Source of the DNA: Streptomyces fradiae
GTDB taxonomy: Bacteria > Actinomycetota > Actinomycetes > Streptomycetales > Streptomycetaceae
Reading direction: 5' to 3'
NCBI RefSeq assembly: GCF_041270065.1
Contig: NZ_CP065958.1
Coordinates: forward strand, 5,704,001-5,768,000
Length of the DNA: 64,000 nucleotides
Shown: positions 35,165 through 43,607 of the stretch, piece after piece
Layout: each line of letters begins with the position of its first letter
How positions within the stretch are numbered: position 1 is the first letter of the stretch
Position numbers and translations under genes: made by a program
The notes under the pieces: generated by a model
Told to the model about the DNA's origin: nothing
Seen by the model: the letters and a program-made list of their open reading frames with translations, nothing else
Database searches by the model: none

Positions 35165-36325
35165 ATGACGCAGGTCCACGGCACCGTGGCGAGCGGATTC
35201 GAGTCCGTACGGGAGGAGTTCGCCACGGTCGCGGCCGAGGAGGCCCGGGACGGCGGCGCCCAGCTCGCCGTCTACCACCGCGGCGAGCTCGTGGTCGACC
35301 TGTGGGGCGGCGAGGGTGTCGAAGGCGACACGCTCCTCGCGCTCTACTCCTCCGCCAAGGGCGTCACCGCCCTGGTCGCCGCCCTCCTCGTGCAGGACGG
35401 CGCACTGGACCTCGACCGCGAAGTGGCGTCCTACTGGCCCGAGTTCGCCGCCGCGGGCAAGGGCGCCGTCACCGTCCGCGAGCTGCTCGCCCACCGGGCC
35501 GGCGCCATCGGCGTCACCGGCGGCTTCACCCTCGACGAGCTCGCCGACGACCGCCTCGTCGCCGCCCGGATCGCCGCCCACGCCCCGTACTGGGAGCCCG
35601 GCACCGGCCACGGCTACCACGCGCTCAGCTTCGGCGCCCTGGCCGGCGAGGTGGTGCTGCGCGCCACCGGCCGCACGGTCCAGGACCACTACGCCGAGCG
35701 CGTCCGCGAGCCGTACGGCGCCGACTACCACCTCGGCCTGCCCGAGGAGTTGGAGGCCCGCTTCCGCCCGGCCCTGCCGGTGCGGCCCACCCCGGTCCAG
35801 GAGGCCTTCGAGGCGGAGCACCCGATCGCGCCGGACAGTCTGCTCGCCGTCGCCTTCGACCAGCAGGCCGATCCGCCCTTCGACATCGTCGCCTTCGGCA
35901 ACTCCCGCGCCGTGCACGCCGCCTCGCCGCTCTCCGGCGGCGGCATCGGCACCGCGCGCGGCCTCGCCCGGGTGTACGCGGCGGTGGCCGGCGAGCTCGA
36001 CGGCCGGCCCCCGCTGCTCAAGCCGGAGACGCTCGCCGAGTTCTCCCGGGCGCACTCCTCGGGCACGGACCTGGTCACCGGCGAGACCAACGCCTTCGGC
36101 CTCGGCTTCGTCCCGCTCGCCACCCGCTACCCCTCCCTCGGCCCGACCGCCGTCGGCCACAGCGGCGCCCCCGGCACCCAGTCCCTGGCCGACCCCTCCC
36201 GTGCCCTCTCCTACAGCTACGCCCGCCGCCGCTTCGGCTTCCTGGCCGGACCGGGGGCGCTGGAGAACGGCCGCCTGATCCGTACGGTCACGGCCGCCGC
36301 GGACCGCCGGGACGGCCGCGCATGA
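35165..36325 (+). CDS. serine hydrolase (class C beta-lactamase / EstB family)
   Basis: A 386-residue cytoplasmic-looking protein without a signal peptide. The SxxK motif is in LYSSAKG (about residue 63-66) and the Tyr motif in GHGYHALSFG (about 155). The absence of a signal peptide and the YxA-type motif favour an esterase or peptidase of the beta-lactamase superfamily, rather than a resistance enzyme. It overlaps the next gene by four bases (ATGA). Confidence 0.87.
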   Translation: MTQVHGTVASGFESVREEFATVAAEEARDGGAQLAVYHRGELVVDLWGGEGVEGDTLLALYSSAKGVTALVAALLVQDGALDLDREVASYWPEFAAAGKGAVTVRELLAHRAGAIGVTGGFTLDELADDRLVAARIAAHAPYWEPGTGHGYHALSFGALAGEVVLRATGRTVQDHYAERVREPYGADYHLGLPEELEARFRPALPVRPTPVQEAFEAEHPIAPDSLLAVAFDQQADPPFDIVAFGNSRAVHAASPLSGGGIGTARGLARVYAAVAGELDGRPPLLKPETLAEFSRAHSSGTDLVTGETNAFGLGFVPLATRYPSLGPTAVGHSGAPGTQSLADPSRALSYSYARRRFGFLAGPGALENGRLIRTVTAAADRRDGRA

Positions 36326-36705
36326 CCGAGCTGCTGTTCTTCCTGCCGTTCGTGCTGCTCGTCGGCTGGCTCGTCCGGGGCGGGCAGCGCCGCCGCGCCG
36401 CCGCGCTCGCCGACGGGGGCACGGCCGCCGTCCCCGTGCTGCTCCGGCAGGGCTCCCGCTGGCGGCCGGGGCGCCTGGTGATCGGCGCGCGGCCGCTGGT
36501 CTGGCGCCCGTTCGCGCGCGGCGGCGAGGTCGTGCTGCCGGCCGAGCTGCGGGTCACCGGCACCCGCCGGCCCACCGTCCGCGAGGCCGTACGACTCAAT
36601 CCGCTCGCCCGGATCGTGGCCTGCGAGTCGGCCGCCGGACCGGTCCTCCTCGCGGTCATGCCGGAGGAGCTGGAGCCGGTGCTCGGCGCCCTGGAGCGCG
36701 GCTGA
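36322..36705 (+). CDS. DUF2550-like membrane protein (127 aa)
   Basis: One N-terminal transmembrane helix (LLFFLPFVLLVGWLVRGG) is followed by a small basic domain with RWRPGRLVIGARPLVWRPFARGGEVVLP, which fits the actinobacterial DUF2550 pattern. Its ATG overlaps the serine hydrolase stop codon (ATGA), so the two are coupled. Function unknown. Confidence 0.72.
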   Translation: MTELLFFLPFVLLVGWLVRGGQRRRAAALADGGTAAVPVLLRQGSRWRPGRLVIGARPLVWRPFARGGEVVLPAELRVTGTRRPTVREAVRLNPLARIVACESAAGPVLLAVMPEELEPVLGALERG

Positions 36706-36742
36706 GTCGGGCGGAGGCGAGAGGCAGGGGGAAACACCACCG

Positions 36743-36767
36743 CCCGGCAGCCCTCGGGGCTGCCGGG
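36743..36767. terminator. bidirectional terminator
   Basis: CCCGGCAGCCC (36743-36753) and GGGCTGCCGGG (36757-36767), perfect 11-bp stem with loop TCG, between convergent genes. Confidence 0.85.
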
Positions 36768-36799
36768 TTCGGGGTGTGCGGTCGCCTGGAACCGGGGGA

Positions 36800-37414
36800 T
36801 CAGGCGGCGTTCTTGATGGCGGAGATGTCGAAGTTCAGCTTCACCTTGTCGGAGACCATGACGCCGCCGGTCTCCAGGGCCGCGTTCCAGGTCAGGCCCC
36901 AGTCGGAGCGCAGGATCTCGGCGGTGCCCTCGAAGCCGACCCGCTCGTTGCCGTAGACGTCGGTCGCGGTGCCGTTGAACTCCAGGTCGATGGCGAGCGG
37001 CTTGGTGACGTCCTTGATCGTCAGGTCGCCCTTGACCTGGTACTTGTCGCCGCCCAGGTGCGCGGCCTCGGTGGACCGGAAGGTCATCAGCGGGAAGGTC
37101 TCCGCGTCGAAGAAGTCGCCGCTGCGCAGGTGCCCGTCGCGGTCCGCGATGCCGGTGTCGATCGAGGCGATCTTGACATCGATGGCGGCGCTGGAGGCGG
37201 CCGGGTCGGTGCCGTTCAGCTTCAGCGAGCCCTCGTGCTCGGCGAAGCTGCCGCGGACGTTGGTGACCATGGCGTGCCGAACGGTGAAGCCGATGCTGCT
37301 GTGGGCCGGGTCGATGGTGTAGTCGCCGGTCAGGGCGGCCAGGGCCGGGTCCACGGGGAGGGTGGCGACGGTGGCGGCGGACTCGGTGTTGTTCTTGCGG
37401 CTGAAGAGACCCAT
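36800..37414 (-). CDS. YceI-family lipocalin-like protein
   Basis: A 204-residue protein. GDYTIDPAHSSIGFTVRHAMVTNVRG and the middle GHLRSGDFFDAETFPLMTFRS are the YceI signature; the fold is a lipocalin-like barrel that binds isoprenoid chains. There is no signal peptide, so it is cytoplasmic. ATG 37414 has AAGGAG about eight bases upstream. A palindrome at 37467-37482 and a related half-site nearer 37505 suggest repression, perhaps by a MarR-type protein encoded elsewhere. Confidence 0.9.
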   Translation of the reverse strand: MGLFSRKNNTESAATVATLPVDPALAALTGDYTIDPAHSSIGFTVRHAMVTNVRGSFAEHEGSLKLNGTDPAASSAAIDVKIASIDTGIADRDGHLRSGDFFDAETFPLMTFRSTEAAHLGGDKYQVKGDLTIKDVTKPLAIDLEFNGTATDVYGNERVGFEGTAEILRSDWGLTWNAALETGGVMVSDKVKLNFDISAIKNAA

Positions 37415-37466
37415 GACGTGCTCCTTGGGGGGACGGTGCGCGGGGGGAGGCGCTTGGTCGTGCATT

Positions 37467-37482
37467 CGTTGAACCTTCAACG
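37467..37482. promoter_or_regulatory. palindrome upstream of YceI gene
   Basis: CGTTGAACCTTCAACG has perfect 7-bp arms around CC. A similar sequence (GTTCAACTTTCAAC) is at about 37505-37518. The TTGAA/TTCAA core is of the kind bound by MarR-family repressors. Confidence 0.6.
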
Positions 37483-37547
37483 ACATCGACCATAGACCTA
37501 TTCCGTTCAACTTTCAACATCTGGGGAAGAGATTCACCCCTCCAGGG

Positions 37548-37563
37548 CAGCAAGCGCTTGCTG
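37548..37563. promoter_or_regulatory. LacI-type operator before PL8 lyase
   Basis: CAGCAAGCGCTTGCTG is a perfect 16-bp palindrome with the central CG typical of LacI/GalR operators. It is 75 bases upstream of the lyase GTG. No LacI-family gene is in the window. Confidence 0.65.
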
Positions 37564-37637
37564 TGCTCATTGATTGCGTCGGAAGGCCGCTGCTAGAACC
37601 AGGCGCCAACCGGTCCCCATCCCCCCGGGAGGCTCCC

Positions 37638-40019
37638 GTGCCCGTCTGGTCCCGCCGCACCTTCCTGACCACCACCTCCGCTGCCGCTGCTGCCGCCGCA
37701 GCAGTCCTAGCCCTCGCACCGCAGGCCCAGGCCGCCACGGCCGAGGGCACGGACGCCGACTCGGACTCGGCCGAGTTCGAGACGCTGCGGCGGCGCTGGC
37801 TCGACCTCCAACTCGGCTCCGGCTACGACGCCGCGGCCGAGCCCTACGCCTCCCGGCTCGCCGAGACCGGCACCCTCGCCCGCGGCTTCCGCGCCGCCAT
37901 GGCCCCCACCGCCACCACCCTCTGGCCCGGCGTCCCCTTCGACCCGCCCGCCGGCATCACCCAGAGCTACGGCCGGCTGTGGACCATGACCCAGGCGTAT
38001 GTGCAGGAGGGCACCGGCTCCACCGGCGACCCGGCGCTCCTCGCCGACGTCCTGCGCGGCCTCGACCACCTCTCCGAGCGGGTCTACCGGAGCGGTGCTC
38101 CGCGCTACGGCAACTGGTGGGAATGGCAGATCGGCTCCCCGCGGATCCTCATGGACATCGTCGCCGCGCTCCACCCGCTGCTCGGCGCCGAGCGGATCGC
38201 CGCCGCCTGCGCCGCCGTCGACCACTTCGTCCCCGACGTGACGCTCGGCTCGTACACCGGCACCTCCACCGGCGCCAACCGTGTCGACCTGTGCCGCTCG
38301 GTCGCCCTGCGCGGGGTCCTCGGCGCGAGCCCCGCCAAGATCGCCCTCGCCCGGGACGCGCTCTCGCCCGTCTTCCCGTACGTCACCAAGGGCGACGGCC
38401 TCTACGCCGACGGCTCCTTCGTCCAGCACACCTGGGTCGCCTACTCCGGCACCTACGGACAGGTCATGCTCGACGGCCTCGGCCGGCTCTTCACCCTGCT
38501 CGCCGGATCCAGCTGGGCCGTCATCGACCCGAACCGGCAGATCATCCTCGACAGCGTCGAACGGGCCTACGCGCCCTTCCTCTACGACGGCCTGATGATG
38601 GACAGCGTCAACGGGCGTGCCATCAGCCGCGGTTACCTCAAGGGCGACGAGCGGCAGATCATGCGCTCCGACCACTTCCACGGCCAGGGTCTGATCGCCG
38701 CGATCGCGGTGCTCGCCGGCGGCGCGAGCCCCGCCGAGCGGGACCGCTGGCACGCGCGCGTGAAGGGGTGGATCGAACGCGACACGGTCACCCCGATCCT
38801 CGAAGCCCGCCAGTTCGGCGTCGCCGACCTCGCCCGGCTCCGCGCCATCGCCGACGGCCCCGCCCCCGCCGCACCCGAACCCACCGGCCACCGTCTCTTC
38901 GCCGCCATGGACCGGGCCGTGCACCGCCGCCCCGGCTGGGCCGCGAACATCTCCATGGCCTCCGAGCGGATCACCCACTACGAGTGCGGCAACGGAGAGA
39001 ACCCGCGCGGCTGGCACACCGGATCCGGGATGCTCTCCTGGTGGACGAAGGGTCAGGGCGGCCAGTACACCGACTGGTTCTGGCCCACCGTCGACCCCTA
39101 CCGGCTGCCCGGCACCACCGTCTCCACCAAACGCCTCGCCGACCGCGCCGGCGGCGAGTGGGGCGCGCCCCGGCCCGCCGTGAAGTGGGTGGGCGGCGTC
39201 ACCGACGGCGAGTTCGCCGCCGTCGGTCAGCACCTCAAGGGCCTCGGCTCCACCCTGGAGGCCCGCAAGTCCTGGTTCTGCGCGGCGGACACCGTCATCT
39301 GCCTGGGCGCCGGCATCACCGCGAAGGACGGCGTCCCGGTCGAGACGATCGTCGACAACCGCTGCCTGGGGGAGGGAGGCACCGCCGCGCTGACCACCGG
39401 CGACGGCTGGGCCCACCTGGCCGGCCACGGAGGCTGGGTCTTCCCCCGCCCCGGCGGCGCCGGCCCCGATGGCGCCGCGGACCTGCGCACCCTGCGCGAG
39501 GACCGCACCGGCGCCTGGAGCGACATCAACACCACCAGCTCCACCGAGCGCCGCACCCGCCGCTACCAGACCCTCTGGTTCGACCACGGCACCGACCCGG
39601 CGGACGCCTCGTACGCCTACCTCCTGATGCCCGGCGCCGGCGTCCGCACCCTCGCCGCCCGCGCCGCCGACCCCGGCTGGCTGCGGATCCTCGCCAACCG
39701 CGCCGAGCTCCAGGCCGTCCGCGTCCCGTCCCTCGGACTGACCGCCGCCAACTACTGGCGCGCCGGTACGGTGGACCGGCTCACCGCCTCCGCCCCCGCG
39801 AGCGTCCTGCTCCGCCGGACGGGGACCACCGCGACCCTGCGGACCGCCGAGCCGATGCGCTCAGGACAGCCCTACGAGCTGCGCTGGGACCGGCCGGTCC
39901 GGGCGGTGCTCGCCCGGGACGCGTCGGTCGAGGTGCTGGCCGCCGGGACGGGCGGGCTGCGGCTGCGGATCACCCCGGGGACGGCCGGGGCGGGCCACCG
40001 CTGCGACGTGCTGATGTGA
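37638..40019 (+). CDS. secreted polysaccharide lyase family 8 (hyaluronate/chondroitin/xanthan lyase type)
   Basis: A 793-residue secreted enzyme that cleaves uronic-acid polysaccharides by beta-elimination. The N-terminus has a twin-arginine signal (SRRTFLTTTSAAAAAAAAV, about 4-35). The alpha/alpha-toroid catalytic domain has Asn214 (GANRVDLC), His264 and Tyr273 (QHTWVAYSGTYG). Their spacing, 50 and 9 residues, equals that of the pneumococcal hyaluronate lyase triad N349/H399/Y408. A beta-sandwich follows. GTG 37638 has GGGAGG five bases upstream. The 16-bp palindrome upstream suggests sugar control. The stop codon lies in a short tandem repeat (40005-40037). Confidence 0.92.
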   Translation: MPVWSRRTFLTTTSAAAAAAAAVLALAPQAQAATAEGTDADSDSAEFETLRRRWLDLQLGSGYDAAAEPYASRLAETGTLARGFRAAMAPTATTLWPGVPFDPPAGITQSYGRLWTMTQAYVQEGTGSTGDPALLADVLRGLDHLSERVYRSGAPRYGNWWEWQIGSPRILMDIVAALHPLLGAERIAAACAAVDHFVPDVTLGSYTGTSTGANRVDLCRSVALRGVLGASPAKIALARDALSPVFPYVTKGDGLYADGSFVQHTWVAYSGTYGQVMLDGLGRLFTLLAGSSWAVIDPNRQIILDSVERAYAPFLYDGLMMDSVNGRAISRGYLKGDERQIMRSDHFHGQGLIAAIAVLAGGASPAERDRWHARVKGWIERDTVTPILEARQFGVADLARLRAIADGPAPAAPEPTGHRLFAAMDRAVHRRPGWAANISMASERITHYECGNGENPRGWHTGSGMLSWWTKGQGGQYTDWFWPTVDPYRLPGTTVSTKRLADRAGGEWGAPRPAVKWVGGVTDGEFAAVGQHLKGLGSTLEARKSWFCAADTVICLGAGITAKDGVPVETIVDNRCLGEGGTAALTTGDGWAHLAGHGGWVFPRPGGAGPDGAADLRTLREDRTGAWSDINTTSSTERRTRRYQTLWFDHGTDPADASYAYLLMPGAGVRTLAARAADPGWLRILANRAELQAVRVPSLGLTAANYWRAGTVDRLTASAPASVLLRRTGTTATLRTAEPMRSGQPYELRWDRPVRAVLARDASVEVLAAGTGGLRLRITPGTAGAGHRCDVLM

Positions 40020-40037
40020 CGTGCTGATGTGACGTGC
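40005..40037 (+). repeat. 2.5 tandem copies of a 13-bp repeat over the PL8 stop codon
   Basis: GACGTGCTGATGT starts at 40005 and is repeated exactly at 40018-40030, then half again to 40037. The PL8 stop TGA (40017-40019) spans the first junction. Confidence 0.85.
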
Positions 40038-40110
40038 CGCGGTAGGGGCCACGCGTACGGTCCGGACGGGGTCTATGTGGAAACCCTACAATCATCTGGG
40101 GTGTACGGCT

Positions 40111-40186
40111 GTCGACTCGACCTGGTGGGGCGACGGTTCTGTCATGCCCCACCAGGATTCGACACGCGAGACTGTACGGAGTCGAC
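40111..40186 (+). promoter_or_regulatory. nested inverted repeats in the accB leader
   Basis: Outer arms GTCGACTC (40111-40118) / GAGTCGAC (40179-40186) enclose inner arms CCTGGTGGGGC (40121-40131) / GCCCCACCAGG (40146-40156). The same area has direct repeats of TGTACGG (40102 and 40173). It ends 37 bases before the accB ATG, so it could hold an operator or a folded leader. Confidence 0.6.
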
Positions 40187-40223
40187 GGCGGGGTTTTATC
40201 GGGTGAGTTCGTAGGGTCGGTAC

Positions 40224-41807
40224 ATGACCGTTGTGGACCAGATCCCGAGCGAGCCCGCCGACGCCCGTGGCCGTGTGGCCGAGCTGCACGAACTGCGTGA
40301 GCAGGCGCGGCGCGGCCCGAGTGACCGTGCGACCGAGGCGCAGCACGCGAAGGGCAAGCTCACCGCGCGCGAGCGGATCGAGCTGCTCCTGGACCCGGGT
40401 TCCTTCCAGGAGGTCGAGCAGCTGCGCCGGCACCGCGCCAGCGGCTTCGGCCTGGAGGCCAAGAAGCCGTACACCGACGGTGTCATCACCGGCTGGGGCA
40501 CGGTCGAGGGCCGCACGGTCTTCACCTACGCGCACGACTTCCGGATCTTCGGCGGTGCCCTGGGCGAGGCCCACGCCACCAAGATCCACAAGATCATGGA
40601 CATGGCCATCGCGGCCGGTGCGCCGCTGGTCTCCCTGAACGACGGCGCCGGCGCCCGTATCCAGGAGGGCGTCTCCGCCCTCGCCGGCTACGGCGGCATC
40701 TTCCAGCGCAACACCAAGGCCTCCGGCGTCATCCCGCAGATCTCCGTGATGCTCGGCCCGTGCGCCGGCGGCGCCGCCTACAGCCCGGCCCTCACGGACT
40801 TCGTCTTCATGGTCCGCGAGACCTCGCAGATGTTCATCACCGGCCCGGACGTCGTCAAGGCGGTCACCGGCGAGGAGATCACCCAGAACGGACTGGGCGG
40901 TGCCGACGTGCACGCCGAGACCAGCGGCGTGGCGCACTTCGCGTACGACGACGAGGAGACCTGCATCGCCGAGGTGCGGTACCTGCTGTCGATGCTGCCG
41001 CAGAACAACCGCGAGAACCCGCCGGTCGTCGCCTCCGAGGACCCGGCGGACCGCCGCTCCGACGTGCTGCTCGACCTGGTGCCGGCCGACGGCAACCGCC
41101 CGTACGACATGCACAAGGTCATCGAGGAGCTCGTCGACGAGGGCGACTACCTGGAGATCCACGAGCGCTGGGCCCGCAACATCATCTGCGCCCTGGCCCG
41201 GCTCGACGGCCAGGTCGTCGGCATCGTCGCCAACCAGCCGCAGTCCCTCGCCGGTGTCCTTGACATCGAGGCCTCCGAGAAGGCCGCCCGCTTCGTGCAG
41301 ATGTGCGACGCCTTCAACATCCCGATCATCACTCTTCTGGACGTACCCGGCTTCCTGCCTGGTGTAGACCAGGAGCACGGTGGAATCATCCGGCACGGCG
41401 CGAAGCTGCTGTACGCGTACTGCAACGCGACCGTGCCCCGGATCTCGCTGATCCTGCGCAAGGCCTACGGCGGCGCGTACATCGTGATGGACTCCCAGTC
41501 CATCGGCGCCGACCTGACGTACGCCTGGCCCACCAACGAAATCGCGGTCATGGGCGCCGAGGGCGCCGCGAACGTGATCTTCCGCAAGCAGATCGCGGAG
41601 GCCGAGGACCCCGAGGCGATGCGGACGCGCATGGTCAAGGAGTACAAGGCCGAGCTGATGCACCCGTACTACGCGGCGGAGCGCGGCCTCGTCGACGACG
41701 TCATCGACCCCGCCGAGACCCGCGAGGTCCTTGCCAAGTCCCTTGCGATGCTCCGCACCAAGCACGCGGACCTGCCGTCCCGCAAGCACGGCAACCCGCC
41801 GCAGTAA
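40224..41807 (+). CDS. accB: acyl-CoA carboxylase carboxyltransferase (beta) subunit
   Basis: Transfers CO2 from biotin (on a separate AccA subunit) to acetyl-CoA or a short acyl-CoA, giving malonyl-CoA for fatty acids and polyketides. The 527-residue crotonase-fold protein has the oxyanion glycines in MLGPCAGGAAYSPAL and KAYGGAYIVMDS. The residue that sets substrate in this family (Asp422 in propionyl-specific PccB) is Ile in GGAYIVM, which agrees with an acetyl-CoA-accepting AccB. ATG 40224 is used; accE follows after 62 bases. Confidence 0.95.
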   Translation: MTVVDQIPSEPADARGRVAELHELREQARRGPSDRATEAQHAKGKLTARERIELLLDPGSFQEVEQLRRHRASGFGLEAKKPYTDGVITGWGTVEGRTVFTYAHDFRIFGGALGEAHATKIHKIMDMAIAAGAPLVSLNDGAGARIQEGVSALAGYGGIFQRNTKASGVIPQISVMLGPCAGGAAYSPALTDFVFMVRETSQMFITGPDVVKAVTGEEITQNGLGGADVHAETSGVAHFAYDDEETCIAEVRYLLSMLPQNNRENPPVVASEDPADRRSDVLLDLVPADGNRPYDMHKVIEELVDEGDYLEIHERWARNIICALARLDGQVVGIVANQPQSLAGVLDIEASEKAARFVQMCDAFNIPIITLLDVPGFLPGVDQEHGGIIRHGAKLLYAYCNATVPRISLILRKAYGGAYIVMDSQSIGADLTYAWPTNEIAVMGAEGAANVIFRKQIAEAEDPEAMRTRMVKEYKAELMHPYYAAERGLVDDVIDPAETREVLAKSLAMLRTKHADLPSRKHGNPPQ

Positions 41808-41869
41808 GCCTCCCGGGCTTCCCCCGACCTCCCCCGCCTCAGCAACCCTCATCAGAGGAGTTCACCGAA

Positions 41870-42073
41870 GTGACCACGCCTGCCACAGCCAACCTGCTCC
41901 GGGTCGAGAAGGGCCACGCCGACCCCGAGGAGCTCGCCGCCATCACCGCGGTCCTCCTCGCCCGCGCCGCGGCCCAGCCCGCCGAGCCGGCCGCCCACCA
42001 CCGTCCCCGCACCGCCGGCTGGCGCCGTCTGGAGCGCGAGAACGGCTTCCGCGCCCCGCACAGCTGGCGCTGA
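41870..42073 (+). CDS. accE: acyl-CoA carboxylase epsilon subunit
   Basis: A 67-residue activating subunit that binds the AccA-AccB complex. The N-terminal RVEKGHADPEELAAITAVLLARAAA is the family helix and the C-terminus GWRRLERENGFRAPHSW is conserved. GTG 41870 has GAGGAG (41855-41860) nine bases upstream. It lies directly after accB and the pair ends at a strong terminator, so it is a two-gene operon. Confidence 0.92.
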   Translation: MTTPATANLLRVEKGHADPEELAAITAVLLARAAAQPAEPAAHHRPRTAGWRRLERENGFRAPHSWR

Positions 42074-42089
42074 CGCACGGACCGACGGC

Positions 42090-42130
42090 GAAGGGCCGGA
42101 CCCCCGGGAACACCCGGGGTCCGGCCCTTC
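42090..42130. terminator. strong bidirectional terminator
   Basis: GAAGGGCCGGACCCC (42090-42104) pairs perfectly with GGGGTCCGGCCCTTC (42116-42130), with a further CCC/GGG inside. It separates accBE from the convergent kinase operon. Confidence 0.9.
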
Positions 42131-42167
42131 GCCGTGTCCGTAGCCGTGTGTGCCGCCGGCACGGGCG

Positions 42168-43607
42168 TCAGGAGACCAGCGCCCCGATCAGCGCGACGAT
42201 CCCCCAGACCACCCCGACCAGGATGGCCAGCGCCCCCACGATCAGGGTGATCGCGAGCGCGATGTCGCCCTTGGTCAGCGGGTCCGGCTTCTGCGCGTGC
42301 GCGGGCGTCGGCGAAGGCGGCGAGGGCGGTGCCGCCGGGGGCGGCGGGGGCGGCGGAGCGGAGGCCTTCGCGGACGCCGACGGCCGCGCCGACGCGGAGG
42401 CGGACGCCGAGGCCGAAGCCGATGCCGATACGGACGCGGACGCCGAGGCGGACGCCGAGGCCGAATACGACGCCGAGGCGGACGCGCCGGGGGCCCGGAC
42501 CCGGGTCCCGCCGCCCCCGGTGAAGGGGTCCGGGTGGCCCTTCTCCGCGTGCGCGCACCACGGGCAGGCCCGCAGATGCCCGCCGTAGTGGTGCTCCGGC
42601 ACCTCGCCGCACACCACCACGGACTCCTTCGCCTCGTCCAGGGCCTGCAGCCAGGCCGCCGAGGACGGCCGCCGGGCGGGCTCGCGCCAGCCGGGCCCGA
42701 AGGTCTGCCGGGCCAGCCGCAGCACCTCCGGCGGCAGCGTCTCGACCGGCAGCTGCCGGCGCGGCACCCGCACCCGGTCCGGATGCACCAGGAAGGAGTT
42801 CCCGGCGAGCACGTTGTCCTTGCGGGTGGACTCGGCCGCACCGACCCGCGGGCTCCCGTCGTACGGATGGTTCCCGCTGGTCAGCAGCTGGTAGACGAGG
42901 ACCGCGAGCGCGAAGTCGTCCGAGTGCCGGGTCGGCGGCCCGCCGCGGTGCCGCTCGGGTCCCGCGTAGTCGTCGGTGAAGACGTCGCTGCCGAAGAACT
43001 CACCGGTCAGCGGGTCGGTGAAGGCGAAGGAGTCGCAGTCGAGCAGGGTGACATAGCCCTTCGGGTCGACCACCGCGTTCGCGCTGGACAGATCGCCGAC
43101 CACATAGCCGCGCTGGTGCAGCTCCGCCGTCATGTACGCGAGGTTGGACGCCACCCCGAGCAGGAAGCCCCAGTGCGCCCGGCCCTGGTACTGGCTGCGC
43201 CGCACGTTCTTCTGCAGCAGCCCGCTGAGCCGGACGTGCGCCGCCGGGTCCAGGATCGGCATCCCGTACCCGACCGGCCGCCCCGCCGACTCGATCAGCT
43301 GCACCGGCCACACCAGCATCGGCGGCTGCCCGGCCGCGAGTTGCTCCCCGGCCAGCGGGTCGGCGCGCAGCATCGCGGCGAGCCGACGCAGCTGGGCCGC
43401 GTCGGGCGGCCGGTTGTAGATCTTGCCGGCGAGGTCGGCGCGTTCCGCGAAGGCCCAGACGCTGCCCTGGCCGCCGGTGCCGAGGGGCTTGCCGGTGCGG
43501 CTGATCCGGGTGCCGTCGCCGAGCGTCAGGTCCACGGGGTCGGTGAGGGAGTCGTCGTCGCCGGAGTCGGAGCCGGTGCCGGCGCCGGTGCCGTCAGTGG
43601 TCGTCAT
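42168..43607 (-). CDS. atypical Ser/Thr kinase of the YegI / TerY-P type
   Basis: A 479-residue protein, last of the six-gene operon. The kinase domain (about 30-320) has a Gly-rich loop GTGGQGSV (43-50) and Lys62, but its catalytic loop is VGDLSSAN (Asp172, Asn177) instead of HRDLKPxN, and DFG is DCD (190-192). E. coli YegI is an active kinase with such altered motifs. Cys333, Cys348, Cys351 and His353 (CPWCAH) form a zinc knuckle. A long Ala-Ser repeat (about 375-412) and a Pro-rich stretch lead to one C-terminal membrane segment (about 452-475). Its start overlaps the PP2C gene by 14 bases. Confidence 0.87.
   Translation of the reverse strand: MTTTDGTGAGTGSDSGDDDSLTDPVDLTLGDGTRISRTGKPLGTGGQGSVWAFAERADLAGKIYNRPPDAAQLRRLAAMLRADPLAGEQLAAGQPPMLVWPVQLIESAGRPVGYGMPILDPAAHVRLSGLLQKNVRRSQYQGRAHWGFLLGVASNLAYMTAELHQRGYVVGDLSSANAVVDPKGYVTLLDCDSFAFTDPLTGEFFGSDVFTDDYAGPERHRGGPPTRHSDDFALAVLVYQLLTSGNHPYDGSPRVGAAESTRKDNVLAGNSFLVHPDRVRVPRRQLPVETLPPEVLRLARQTFGPGWREPARRPSSAAWLQALDEAKESVVVCGEVPEHHYGGHLRACPWCAHAEKGHPDPFTGGGGTRVRAPGASASASYSASASASASASVSASASASASASASARPSASAKASAPPPPPPPAAPPSPPSPTPAHAQKPDPLTKGDIALAITLIVGALAILVGVVWGIVALIGALVS
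42358..42492 (-). repeat. hexanucleotide-like minisatellite encoding Ala-Ser repeat
   Basis: Within the kinase gene the plus strand runs as repeated GACGCC/GAGGCC-type units of 6 bp, encoding (Ala-Ser)n linker sequence between the kinase/zinc part and the membrane anchor. Such tracts can change length by slippage in steps of two residues. Confidence 0.75.

Noticed and set aside
42074..42167. A further gene after accE
   Set aside because: The space is filled by the perfect terminator; no start with a ribosome site is present.
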